Shown here: positions 52,829 through 61,545 of the stretch, one piece after another
How positions within the stretch are numbered: the stretch's first letter is position 1
How the letters are laid out: each line of letters opens with the position of its first letter
NCBI RefSeq assembly: GCF_001884185.1
Contig: NZ_MAOE01000096.1
Location: forward strand, 1-64,000
Direction: 5' to 3'
Length of the DNA stretch: 64,000 nt
DNA from: Bacillus albus
Lineage (GTDB): Bacteria > Bacillota > Bacilli > Bacillales > Bacillaceae_G
Position numbers and translations under genes: made by a program
Notes under the pieces: generated by a model
Database searches by the model: none
The model's input: only the letters and a program-made list of their open reading frames with translations
What the model was told of the DNA's origin: nothing

Positions 52829-55552
52829 CTACACTCCCTTTATATTTTCAAATAACATTTGACAATGTAACCCTTTTGGCTTAATAACGTACTTATTTAC
52901 CTTCTCTAAATTAAGACTTTGCAATGAACTTTGGAAATCATTTAATAAAAGGTGTATATCTTTTTCACTTTCTACTCTTTTTCCAAACAACTCTGTCCTA
53001 TGATTAATCGGGCCTTCATTATAGTGTTTAGAATAAAATTCATCATAATCAAACTGAAAAAAAATAACAGGTTTATTTATATAAGCAAAATCAAATGAAA
53101 CTGTAGAATAGTCTGTAATTAGTAAACGATGCCGCTTTAATAGACTTTGCACTGTTTCTTCACCTTGTTTCATAACCTTGATTCGTTCATGAAATACAGG
53201 TGTTTCTGCACCTAATTTTTGAGTCTGATAATGTGGAAAGAAAGTCAATGTCATGTCTTTCTCTTCTAACATCTGATGAAGCTCTTTGCTTTTTAAAAAT
53301 GACATATATGTCTGCCAATACTTAGATTTCATTAATTGGTCTTTCGTTTTAATCCAACTTCTCCAAGTTGGCATAAGTAAAATTTCATTTCCTTTACTTT
53401 CATCCTTTAAGGCATCCCAACGTGCAAGCCCTGTTACGATTACTTCATCTTCCTCATATCCAAATTCTTTGACTATATGTTCCTTTTCAAATTGTGAAGA
53501 CACAACAAATAGAGAATAGCCTATTCGATTTTTATTTAACACATGATTTACACGACTTACACCTATAACACCATGTTGAATAAATATCCTCTTATTTTGT
53601 TGCCATTCGGGATAGTACTTTAAAATGTGTTTATAGTCATCTGTATACATATTGGCTGTTTCTGAATAACTATTAATCGTTTTATCACAAATTAATAAAT
53701 AAAATGTATGTTTAAAACTTCCGTATTGAATTATATTACCTAATCCTTCAATATTTTTATAATCATTACTTTTCTTATTAATAATATAAAAAACTGGAAC
53801 ATCCGGGTGTTTCTTCCGAATATACGTAAATAAGTGATAGGAATTATCTTGTGCTGTATCTTCTCTTTCACCAATTAACCATATATTCTTTCTACGAAAA
53901 TATGATCCAAATAATTTATAGAATATAATTGTAAGTAATGCTTTATAATTTTTTCTTTTAAACAACCCTAAATCATAGCGAATTGCTCGCTTAACTTCAC
54001 TATATGTATTCATCATTCTCTTCATATAGTTAGACTTACGAATTTGAATTGTAGCTTCACTATTTTTATATAGTACCTTAATATCCAATGAATTTTCATT
54101 TTGATACTTTGTATTATTGCGTAACTGTGCTAACAGAACCCTTAGCGGTTCTTCAATAACAGTTTTCCCTATGCTGAGGCGTATTGATATTTTCCATTCT
54201 CCCTCTTCTAACAAATCTCTTACATTGACTTCTATTGTTTCAAATCCCGCATCATTATAGTCAATGGTATTATTAGAAAATAAGTATGATATATCCGTAC
54301 GTAAGGAGTTTTTTAGTTGAATTGTTTTAGTGGTTCCATCTTTATAAAATACTAATTCTTTTTTTATTTTTTTAGTTGATAAATTTTCAACAAATGCATA
54401 TCCACTAATTGTAAGAATCTCTTTACGAAGTTTTATTCCTTCAATTTTATGAACTAGGGCTAAATTATTAACTTGTAATAATTCTTTATATCGAGGGAAA
54501 AATCGATAATAAAAATAATAATATTTTTCATTCTCATATACATGTTCTTTTGAAATTAATTCATTCTGAAAGATATTTAATAATTTCTCTAAACCTTTAT
54601 AATCATTTTCTTTTATCATTTCAGTTATTAATTGGTCCCGCACATTAAAACCTTCTACATGCTCAAAGCTGATTAAGCTTGATAGAAACTCATTTCCTAG
54701 TTGAATGACTTCTAAAAGCTTTTCATTTGAAAAATCTTTTCCCTTTAAAACAATGGAATCCACAAAGAATTTCCACTGTCTTGCCTCTATAGTATGGATT
54801 AATGCAAGCCTTTTTCTCTCTCTATACATGGCCGTTAATTTCATTTGTAATATAACTAACTGATTAAAAAATGTAATCGTTGTATTTTTAGATAGATTAT
54901 TGTTACCGTTATCTACTATCCTATAATAAAGCAAGGGTATTTCACGTACGATTACTCTTTCTGCAACCAACAAACATTGTTGAGTAAATAGCAAATCTTC
55001 CCCAACCCAAAGATCTTCATCAAAATGAATACCATTAAGGATACACATTTCTCTTTTAAATATCTTATTGCTCGTGGATGGAGTGAGATGTAATTCTAAG
55101 TTCTCCGCAATGTTTCTAATTAATGGGAATTCCTTATTAAATAACTTTTTCATATATGAAAGTGGCCAATTTTTATATTCATTAAAACAAATAATATTGG
55201 CAATAACCATATCTGCATTATTTCCGCTCGCAACCTCATACATTTTCTCGTATCCAGCTAAATGTACATAATCATCTGCATCTAAAAATGTAACATATTC
55301 CCCGTTTGCTTTTTGTAATCCGGCATTACGAGCGGCACTCACACCAGCATTCTGTTGTCTATAAACTTTCAAATTATTATGTTGCTTTTCATACTGCTCC
55401 AATACTTTCATACTATTATCGGTTGAGCCATCATCAACAACAATAATTTCAATCCCCTTTAATGTCTGCTCAACAACGGATTGTAAACACTGAACTAAAT
55501 ATTGTTCTTTGTTATAATTTGTAATTACTACACTTAGCTTTACTTTCTTCAA
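52829..55552 (-). CDS. Bifunctional GT2 glycosyltransferase-CDP-glycerol glycerophosphotransferase
   Basis: The 907-residue chimera opens with an intact GT2 domain (about 1-230: LSVVITNYNKEQYLVQCL, VDDGSTDNS, GVSAARNAG, FLDADDY, GEDLLFTQ). A linker with a beta-rich segment (about 370-500) follows. It ends in a glycerophosphotransferase domain (about 545-905: RIFIQHGVIGVSR, VTGLARWDAL, LLMPTWRSW, LLITDYSTVSFDFAYINKPVIFFQFD). It would add a sugar and glycerol phosphate, consistent with a glycosylated poly(glycerol phosphate) or a phosphoglycerol-decorated repeat. TTG 55552 follows a modest AATGAGGG. Confidence 0.87.
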   Translation of the reverse strand: MKKVKLSVVITNYNKEQYLVQCLQSVVEQTLKGIEIIVVDDGSTDNSMKVLEQYEKQHNNLKVYRQQNAGVSAARNAGLQKANGEYVTFLDADDYVHLAGYEKMYEVASGNNADMVIANIICFNEYKNWPLSYMKKLFNKEFPLIRNIAENLELHLTPSTSNKIFKREMCILNGIHFDEDLWVGEDLLFTQQCLLVAERVIVREIPLLYYRIVDNGNNNLSKNTTITFFNQLVILQMKLTAMYRERKRLALIHTIEARQWKFFVDSIVLKGKDFSNEKLLEVIQLGNEFLSSLISFEHVEGFNVRDQLITEMIKENDYKGLEKLLNIFQNELISKEHVYENEKYYYFYYRFFPRYKELLQVNNLALVHKIEGIKLRKEILTISGYAFVENLSTKKIKKELVFYKDGTTKTIQLKNSLRTDISYLFSNNTIDYNDAGFETIEVNVRDLLEEGEWKISIRLSIGKTVIEEPLRVLLAQLRNNTKYQNENSLDIKVLYKNSEATIQIRKSNYMKRMMNTYSEVKRAIRYDLGLFKRKNYKALLTIIFYKLFGSYFRRKNIWLIGEREDTAQDNSYHLFTYIRKKHPDVPVFYIINKKSNDYKNIEGLGNIIQYGSFKHTFYLLICDKTINSYSETANMYTDDYKHILKYYPEWQQNKRIFIQHGVIGVSRVNHVLNKNRIGYSLFVVSSQFEKEHIVKEFGYEEDEVIVTGLARWDALKDESKGNEILLMPTWRSWIKTKDQLMKSKYWQTYMSFLKSKELHQMLEEKDMTLTFFPHYQTQKLGAETPVFHERIKVMKQGEETVQSLLKRHRLLITDYSTVSFDFAYINKPVIFFQFDYDEFYSKHYNEGPINHRTELFGKRVESEKDIHLLLNDFQSSLQSLNLEKVNKYVIKPKGLHCQMLFENIKGV

Positions 55553-55616
55553 GAAACCCTCATTCCCATCTTTTAGTTCATATGGTAACGTAGAAACCGA
55601 AATTCCCCCTCCTATA

Positions 55617-56915
55617 TTATTCCAAATCCTTATATATTTTTATAAAGAGTTCTTTTTCATTTTCCCAATTATAATTATTACGGGCAATGAAGCTATTTTC
55701 TCTCATTCTCTCTCTCTCTTCTGGATGTTCTAGTATGTAGTTTACTCCTTCAGCAATGGAAGTCGGATTGTGAGAATCTATACAAATCCCAACATATTCA
55801 TTTTCCACCACACGTTGTATCTCTGGAAAACTACAAGCAACAACCGGAACCCCGCTCATCATATATTCAAATAGTTTATTAGATGAAGCTGAATAATGGT
55901 TAAAACAAACATTATTTAAAACTTGAAAACCTAAATAAGCGTTCTTCGTATAGTGTAATAATTCATTCACAGGTACTTTCGGAATGAATTTCACTTTATT
56001 TTCCAAACCTAAATCCAATACCATCTTCTGTAACTCAGGTTTAATACGTCCATCACCAATAAATACAAGCGTGCCCTTTTTAAACATTGGAACTGCTTGT
56101 ACTAGCTTTTCTAGACCTCTACCCACTTGAATTCCGCCTTGATATAATAAAATAGGTTCTTCCTGTGGAATCTCTAACACTTCATGCAAATTAATCGAAT
56201 TACTGTCCTCTGGTTGTGTTACAAAAGGATAATTATGAATGACCTTAGGGTAAAAGCCATATAAATCTTCCGCATATTTTGCACGAGTATGATTTTCCAT
56301 GATCATGACATCTGTATATTTCAGAAAGAATTTCTCCATAATTCCATAAATTTTACTATTGTATCCGGTACGGCTGGTCTGTACCTCATGTGAATCATAG
56401 ATTAATTTCTTTTTTCTAAATACTTTCGCACAAAGCCATCCTTGTGGTAGTGTATTTAAATCATTGGAATGATAGAAATCATATTCCTTCTTCAAACCAA
56501 CCTTAACCATTTGAATCAGTATGTAAGAGCGTACAATTAATGTCCGTAGCTTTCCCATAGAAAATAATGCACCAAATAACAATATCAAACATGTTATCAT
56601 TGGGAATTTCCACAAACAAAGTGCTGCAATTACTCCAAATAAAAACATTGTAACTATATTTTTCGTTATCAATTGCTTTACTCTTTTTGCTGCACCCAAT
56701 CCTTTTTGTAAAAGAGATAGTCGATTATTTACACGTGTTACTGTAAACCCTTCTTTTCGCATCTCCCACTTAGGTAAATCATTTTGTTTCCAATCATGGA
56801 TACATATCAGGTCTACTTCATAATCCTCTTCAGCTAAAGCCGTGCATTCTCTTAATACACGAGCATCATTTGTGAAGTGGTTCCATACGAACATACATAC
56901 TTTCTTCTGTGGCAT
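55617..56915 (-). CDS. Family 4 glycosyltransferase
   Basis: The 432-residue GT-B enzyme has an N-terminal acceptor domain with FVWNHFTNDARVLRECTAL. It contains a hydrophobic insertion (about 85-125) that may dip into the membrane. The donor domain has ILLYQGGIQVGRGLEKLV, FIGDGRIKPELQ, NHYSASSNKLFEYMMSGVPVVA and PEIQRVV, including the E-x7-E motif region. GGAGG lies six bases before ATG 56915, inside the upstream gene, so the 50-base overlap appears real. It is the second gene of the cluster and probably adds an early sugar. Confidence 0.87.
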   Translation of the reverse strand: MPQKKVCMFVWNHFTNDARVLRECTALAEEDYEVDLICIHDWKQNDLPKWEMRKEGFTVTRVNNRLSLLQKGLGAAKRVKQLITKNIVTMFLFGVIAALCLWKFPMITCLILLFGALFSMGKLRTLIVRSYILIQMVKVGLKKEYDFYHSNDLNTLPQGWLCAKVFRKKKLIYDSHEVQTSRTGYNSKIYGIMEKFFLKYTDVMIMENHTRAKYAEDLYGFYPKVIHNYPFVTQPEDSNSINLHEVLEIPQEEPILLYQGGIQVGRGLEKLVQAVPMFKKGTLVFIGDGRIKPELQKMVLDLGLENKVKFIPKVPVNELLHYTKNAYLGFQVLNNVCFNHYSASSNKLFEYMMSGVPVVACSFPEIQRVVENEYVGICIDSHNPTSIAEGVNYILEHPEERERMRENSFIARNNYNWENEKELFIKIYKDLE

Positions 56916-58125
56916 CGTTTTCCTCCATTAAACTTGTTAATACTTTAATATTATTTTTCCATCTCAAATATTGGAAAGCAAATTCATGCCCATTGTTTCC
57001 CATTTTCCTACGTAATATCTCATTTTCAGCTAGTTTAATAATGTGTTCTCCTAATTCTTTAGCTGTTCGATTATTTGAAATTAAACCACATTGAGCTTCA
57101 TTAATGACTTTTTCGGCATATCCAGACACATCACCAATAATAGGTTTTTTCATACACATATAATCAATAACCTTTCCCGGCAAAACGGTTTGAAATACTT
57201 TTTCATCTACTAAACTAACATATGCAATATGTGCCTTTGCAACTTCTTTTAGGGTTTTATTACGACTTTTCGCTTTAATAATTTCTATATTAGAAAGTTT
57301 TTTTTCTTTAATAACTTCAGCCACCTGATAACTTTTAAACCCATAGCCAATTATTTTAAATTTAATATTTTCCTTTTCTCGTAGATATTCAGCAACCTCA
57401 ATCAACTTTAGTACATCTTGAGCTAACCCGATATTTCCTGTATAAATTACTTCAACTGTTTTAGTACTCGAATCAGTGATAGCTTTTTTAGTTTCTATCA
57501 TATGTAATTCTTCTTCTGTTAAAGAGTTGGGCATAAATGATACTTTTTCACGTCTAACCCCTTTTAACTCCAGGTATGGAATAAACCCTGCGCTATTTAC
57601 AATAATTTGATCAGCTACACGATATAACATCTTTTCTAAAGCATATGCTATCGATAATACAAACCGATTTGCAAAAACCCCAACTCCTAACAATGATTCT
57701 GGCCATAAATCTCGGACATCTAATAATAATTCAGCTTTCAACTTTTTCTTAGCAAAAAAACCTGCTATACCAATAAAAATAGGCGGAGTTGAAACGAATA
57801 CATAATCATATTTTTTATCCATATGGAATATAGCCATAATAAAAAGCATTGTGATTTCTAAATACAAAAATAATCTCCTTAGCATATTATTTGTGTATTT
57901 TTTTACTCTTGGTTTTACTCTTATAACATCTTCGCTATTTATCGATTCTTCATCCCAAAATTCCTTTTTCTTATATAAATTCTCATTTGGATATCTTGGA
58001 TCAGTAGTCAAGATTGTAACATCGTATCCTCTTTCACTTAATTCCAAATAAATATTCTTTATTCTATTTGCCGCGCTTCCAATTTCCGGATAAAAATTTT
58101 GTGCTATTACTAACACCTTCTTCAT
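56866..58125 (-). CDS. Family 4 glycosyltransferase (WbuB-like)
   Basis: The 419-residue GT-B enzyme begins KVLVIAQNFYPEIGSAANRI, the pattern of WbuB-like GT4 enzymes. It carries DVRDLWPESLLGVG, VNSAGFIPYL, VIYTGNIGLAQDV and FQTVLPGKVIDYMCMKKPIIG with SGYAEKVI. A hydrophobic stretch (about 85-100) may associate with the membrane. GGGAGGAAGAAGGG precedes ATG. It is the first gene of the accessory cluster, so the cluster promoter should lie in 58126-58390. Confidence 0.87.
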   Translation of the reverse strand: MKKVLVIAQNFYPEIGSAANRIKNIYLELSERGYDVTILTTDPRYPNENLYKKKEFWDEESINSEDVIRVKPRVKKYTNNMLRRLFLYLEITMLFIMAIFHMDKKYDYVFVSTPPIFIGIAGFFAKKKLKAELLLDVRDLWPESLLGVGVFANRFVLSIAYALEKMLYRVADQIIVNSAGFIPYLELKGVRREKVSFMPNSLTEEELHMIETKKAITDSSTKTVEVIYTGNIGLAQDVLKLIEVAEYLREKENIKFKIIGYGFKSYQVAEVIKEKKLSNIEIIKAKSRNKTLKEVAKAHIAYVSLVDEKVFQTVLPGKVIDYMCMKKPIIGDVSGYAEKVINEAQCGLISNNRTAKELGEHIIKLAENEILRRKMGNNGHEFAFQYLRWKNNIKVLTSLMEENDATEESMYVRMEPLHK

Positions 58126-58208
58126 TTCTCTATGTCCCTTCTTCCTCCCATATCAAATAATACCCCATTCCATTTCACCTAATCACTGTCTATTTTTACT
58201 ATTTTTTA

Positions 58209-58248
58209 ACAAAGTTCGCTTTAAATTTACAAAGTTCGCTTTAAATTT
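58209..58248. repeat. Perfect 20-base tandem repeat, two units
   Basis: ACAAAGTTCGCTTTAAATTT occurs twice head to tail, followed by ACAAA of a third unit. It lies 84 bases upstream of the first gene of the polymer cluster. Confidence 0.9.
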
Positions 58249-58394
58249 ACAAATACAAGGATATCACTAAATCTGACAAAATTGAACCTTTCTAATTGAT
58301 AATTTAACTTTTCACTCCTAATATAAATACAATAGAATATATAAATATAAGAAAAAAACGTAAATTTATCAATATTTACTACTAATTGATCCAA

Positions 58395-58444
58395 TACAAA
58401 TAAACCTTAAACAGTAGATAATAAAGCCAACTGTTTAAGGTTTA
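58395..58444 (-). terminator. mbl terminator
   Basis: TAAACCTTAAACAGT (58401-58415) and ACTGTTTAAGGTTTA (58430-58444) form a 15-bp perfect stem. TTTATTTG follows on the minus strand. Confidence 0.88.
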
Positions 58445-58473
58445 CAGTATTTCACAACATATTAGTTTAATAT

Positions 58474-59475
58474 TTATCGCAAAGCACGACGTGGTAATTT
58501 ATCAATATTCTCTAACATGATACCTGTACCAACCGCAACGCAGTGCATTGGGTTTTCAGCAATTAATACTGGTACCTTTAGTTCTTCTGCTAGAAGCATG
58601 TCAATGCCGTGTAGTAAAGCTCCACCGCCTGTTAGAATAACACCACGATCGATAATGTCCGCAGATAATTCTGGTGGTGTACGCTCTAGTACGCCTTTTG
58701 CAGCTTGTACAATAACAGCTGCATTTTCTTTTAATGCTTCTGTAATTTCTTCAGAGCATACTGTAATTGTACGTGGTAAACCTGTTACCATGTCACGCCC
58801 GCGAATTTCAAGTTCTTCGCTACGTGCACCTGGGAATACTGTACCAACTTTAATTTTAATATCTTCTGAAGTACGTTCTCCGATTAATAGCTTATACTTA
58901 CGTTTAATGTAGTTTAAGATCTCCATATCAAACTTATCGCCAGCCATTTTGATAGAGGAAGAGGTAACAATATCACCCATAGATAGTACAGCGATATCCG
59001 TTGTACCTCCACCAATATCAACAACCATGTTACCGCTTGGCTGGAAGATTTCCATACCAGCACCAACTGCGGCTACTTTCGGTTCTTCTTCTAAAAATAC
59101 TGTTTTACCACCTGAACGTTCAGCAGCCTCACGAATTGCTTTTTGTTCTACTGATGTAATATTTGTTGGACAACAAATTAAAATGCGAGGTTTTGAAAAG
59201 AAGCTCTTTACGTCCAATTTATTAATGAAATACTTTAACATTGCTTCTGTAATTTCGAAATCTGCGATTACACCATCTTTTAGTGGACGAATGGCTACAA
59301 TATTACCAGGCGTACGTCCCACCATACTTCTTGCTTCTTCACCTACTGCTAATACTTTACCTGTGTTACGATCAATAGCAACAACAGATGGCTCATTTAA
59401 TACAATACCCTTACCTTTAACATGGATCAATACGTTAGCCGTACCTAGGTCAATTCCGATATCTCGCGCAAACAT
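58474..59475 (-). CDS. mbl: MreB-like actin homologue Mbl
   Basis: The 333-residue protein has the actin-fold phosphate loops DIGIDLGTANVLIHVKGKG (about 5-23) and VVDIGGGTTDIAVLS (about 155-169), and the adenosine motif ILTGGGALLHG (about 279). It organises elongasome-directed lateral wall synthesis at the inner membrane. Start ATG 59475 gives the standard MFARDIGIDLG; an upstream frame overlaps the GAGGAGG Shine-Dalgarno. It lies behind spoIIID as in B. subtilis, which supports the name Mbl over MreB or MreBH. Confidence 0.96.
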   Translation of the reverse strand: MFARDIGIDLGTANVLIHVKGKGIVLNEPSVVAIDRNTGKVLAVGEEARSMVGRTPGNIVAIRPLKDGVIADFEITEAMLKYFINKLDVKSFFSKPRILICCPTNITSVEQKAIREAAERSGGKTVFLEEEPKVAAVGAGMEIFQPSGNMVVDIGGGTTDIAVLSMGDIVTSSSIKMAGDKFDMEILNYIKRKYKLLIGERTSEDIKIKVGTVFPGARSEELEIRGRDMVTGLPRTITVCSEEITEALKENAAVIVQAAKGVLERTPPELSADIIDRGVILTGGGALLHGIDMLLAEELKVPVLIAENPMHCVAVGTGIMLENIDKLPRRALR

Positions 59476-59636
59476 TCCCGTTTTTTCCTCCTCGATATTC
59501 AAAATCAGGTTATACCCGAATTCTTTTACACCTAATTTCTGATTTTATCATAAATTTAACAGAAACGTAATATTCGCAAAAAGAATTCTTCTGAAAAATA
59601 TTACCGAATTGAAACGGAATGTTCACGATTGTACCT

Positions 59637-59909
59637 TTATTGACGTACCGGCTTTTCTACATCTTCTTTTCTATACTTTTGTTTTGTTGCTTCTCCGCCT
59701 CTTAAATGACGAATAGACTTATGATAATCAAGAATTTCTTTCACTTCATTTGCGAGCTCTGGATTAATTTCTGGTAGACGTTCCGTTAAATCTTTATGGA
59801 CTGTACTCTTTGATACCCCAAATTCCTTTGCAATGACACGCACTGTCTTTCTTGTCTCCACGATATACTTACCAATCTTGATAGTTCTCTCTTTGATGTA
59901 ATCGTGCAC
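59637..59909 (-). CDS. spoIIID: Sporulation regulator SpoIIID
   Basis: The 90-residue DNA-binding protein is almost identical to B. subtilis SpoIIID for its first 80 residues. The helix-turn-helix is TVRVIAKEFGVSKSTVHKDLTERLP (about 23-47), with the basic patch YHKSIRHLRGGEATKQKYRK. It modulates sigma-E and sigma-K regulons in the mother cell. The start is GTG 59909 (VHDYIKERT) after AGGGAGGCGAGTG. An open extension to 60035 has no conservation or ribosome binding site. The upstream region should hold a sigma-E promoter; I could not define it firmly. Confidence 0.97.
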   Translation of the reverse strand: MHDYIKERTIKIGKYIVETRKTVRVIAKEFGVSKSTVHKDLTERLPEINPELANEVKEILDYHKSIRHLRGGEATKQKYRKEDVEKPVRQ

Positions 59910-60193
59910 ACCACTCGCCTCCCTAAATTGGATGTGAGAAGGGTGAAATGAGCCTCGCTGCATATGACTAAGAAGTAAGTGTGAGTGCTGTTTGTAAGCG
60001 TTAAATATTCTTGGATTTATAATAAAATGATTCACGATTTCTCACCTCAAACACTCTCTTTGCTTTGGTTTATACCATTGTATTGCCCGTGCTACTGATA
60101 TATGCTACATGTTCAATATTTTTACAGAGAAGATGCTACAAATTTAGTATTTTATCTATACATAACCCAATATCAGCACAAAACACCTTAAGA

Positions 60194-60246
60194 TAAAAAA
60201 ATAAGAGTATGTGGTATTTAATTGAAATCAAATACCACATACTCTT
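60194..60246 (-). terminator. Terminator of the polysaccharide deacetylase gene
   Basis: AAGAGTATGTGGTATTT / AAATACCACATACTCTT is a 17-bp perfect stem with a 10-base loop, followed on the minus strand by a T run. Confidence 0.93.
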
Positions 60247-60254
60247 TATCTCGA

Positions 60255-61103
60255 TTATTTATCTTGTTTACCATAATTCCCTTTTACTATTTCAGCGAAT
60301 GCTTTTATATCTAAATCTGCCTTAATAACAAAACGATTAACTTTTAATATATCACTTTCTTTAGTAGCATAATCAGATGTGTTTACAAATGCCATCTGGA
60401 ATTTAGAATCCTTTAATTCTTTAACCATCTTATCATTGTATTTTCCAAACGGATAAGAAAGGTAATCTGTCTTTAAAGCGTCTTTACTCTTTAAAATGTC
60501 ATTTTTAATTTCCGCACTATTCTTATTAAGTACCACAGCTTCTCCTTTTTCTAATTTATGCAGAGAATCAGTATGGCTACCAAATTCAAAAACATCTCGC
60601 ATTTTATCCATTTCAGATTTACTTAGAGCTTGAATTTTCTTAGGATCAAATTTCTCTTCTTGATTGTTAATTCTTGATGTAACAGCAAAGGAAATTGCAT
60701 GCATTTTATATTTTTTTAAGATAGGATATGCATAAATATAATTTGACTTTGATGCATCATCAAAAGTAATTAAAACACTTTTTTCTGGAAGATTCTTTTT
60801 ATTTTTTATAAATCCCTCTAATTCTTTTGCAGTAATTGCTCTATAATTATTATCCGCTAAATATTTTATTTGTTTCTCAAATTGCTCCACCGCTAAAACT
60901 GTTCCTTTATTTTTAAAAGCTTCACTATTTTCTTTTTCAGTTCCCTTTAGTAAATGATGATATAATAAAACGGGCACTTTCTCCTGCTTACCTGCAGCAT
61001 TCATTTTATTAAAAATAAAAAATCCAATCCCAGCAATTAGCGCTACTACAACCGCTATTAAAATAAATAATTTTTTCGAACTTTTGCTTTCTCTTGCTTT
61101 CAA
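60255..61103 (-). CDS. Membrane-anchored polysaccharide deacetylase (CE4)
   Basis: The 282-residue protein has an N-terminal membrane anchor (about 12-32) and a NodB-like domain. Landmarks are VPVLLYHHLL, ITFDDAS (the FDD metal/base motif), FGSHTDSLH with an H-x4-H spacing as in IcaB/PgaB-type enzymes, YPFGKYNDKMV and a final VNRFVIKADL. It probably removes N-acetyl groups from peptidoglycan or an extracellular polysaccharide. The start is TTG 61103 after GAGGGGGAAG. It is a single gene with a terminator, between spoIIID and spoIIQ. Confidence 0.87.
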   Translation of the reverse strand: MKARESKSSKKLFILIAVVVALIAGIGFFIFNKMNAAGKQEKVPVLLYHHLLKGTEKENSEAFKNKGTVLAVEQFEKQIKYLADNNYRAITAKELEGFIKNKKNLPEKSVLITFDDASKSNYIYAYPILKKYKMHAISFAVTSRINNQEEKFDPKKIQALSKSEMDKMRDVFEFGSHTDSLHKLEKGEAVVLNKNSAEIKNDILKSKDALKTDYLSYPFGKYNDKMVKELKDSKFQMAFVNTSDYATKESDILKVNRFVIKADLDIKAFAEIVKGNYGKQDK

Positions 61104-61243
61104 TTTAAAACTTCCCCCTCAACCACAACAAAAAAACACAGTATTTTAGAGCCCTACTGTATTCAAATATCGTTTTCTTATGTAAAAAAATCACAATTAG
61201 TATTATACGACCTAGCTTTAAAAATTCCAATAGGTGTACCAAA

Positions 61244-61271
61244 AGAAAAAGACACTCTTTCTTAGAGTGTC
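61244..61271 (-). terminator. Terminator of the 44-residue membrane protein gene
   Basis: GACACTCT / AGAGTGTC hairpin with a T run on the minus strand. The stop codon of the small gene overlaps the stem. Confidence 0.85.
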
Positions 61272-61404
61272 ATTCTTCTCCTTCTAATTCTTCTTCTAAC
61301 AATTGATGGTGGGGAACCTCTTTCTTACTAGCAATGTAATAATATAACGTGAATAACACAAACAATAAAATAATAGCAGTCGACAGAACAAACAATAATG
61401 ACAC
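61270..61404 (-). CDS. Small single-pass membrane protein, 44 residues
   Basis: GTG 61404 follows GGGAGGGG at good spacing. It opens a 44-codon frame: a hydrophobic segment, MSLLFVLSTAIILLFVLFTL (1-20), then YYYIASKKEVPHHQ and an acidic tail LLEEELEGEE. A terminator directly overlaps its stop. Ribosome binding site, single-pass profile and dedicated terminator make it a convincing gene despite its size. I recognise no family. Its place between spoIIQ and a deacetylase could mean an envelope or sporulation role, but nothing shows it. Confidence 0.7.
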   Translation of the reverse strand: MSLLFVLSTAIILLFVLFTLYYYIASKKEVPHHQLLEEELEGEE

Positions 61405-61502
61405 AGTATCCCCTCCCTTTTGTAATATATATTCGAGAATCTCGTCATTTTTCCTTGTTATTGCAACTTTTTTCTCGAAATTGATTATTTTTATATAAAA
61501 AT

Positions 61503-61538
61503 AAAAAAATCAGTTCTCCTAGTGAGAACTGATTTTTT
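61503..61538 (-). terminator. spoIIQ terminator
   Basis: AATCAGTTCTC / GAGAACTGATT with loop CTAGT, A run on the left and T run on the right, so it may act in both directions. Confidence 0.92.
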
Positions 61539-61545
61539 CACTTTT

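Larger units (their letters stand above)
58126..58473. other. Gene-free boundary between the polymer cluster and mbl
   Basis: No gene was seen in 348 very AT-rich bases. It contains a 20-base perfect tandem duplication (58209-58248), the mbl terminator hairpin (58395-58444) and, presumably, the promoter of the leftward polymer cluster. It marks the border between the variable cluster and the conserved mbl-spoIIID-spoIIQ backbone. Confidence 0.55.

Noticed and set aside
42417-58125. Phage-defence island reading of the AT-rich cluster
   Set aside because: Every gene has a clear sugar-nucleotide, transferase or export signature. No nuclease, methylase, toxin or integrase is present.
58126-58473. 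CRISPR-like array at the tandem repeat
   Set aside because: Only two adjacent identical units with no spacers; it is a simple tandem duplication.
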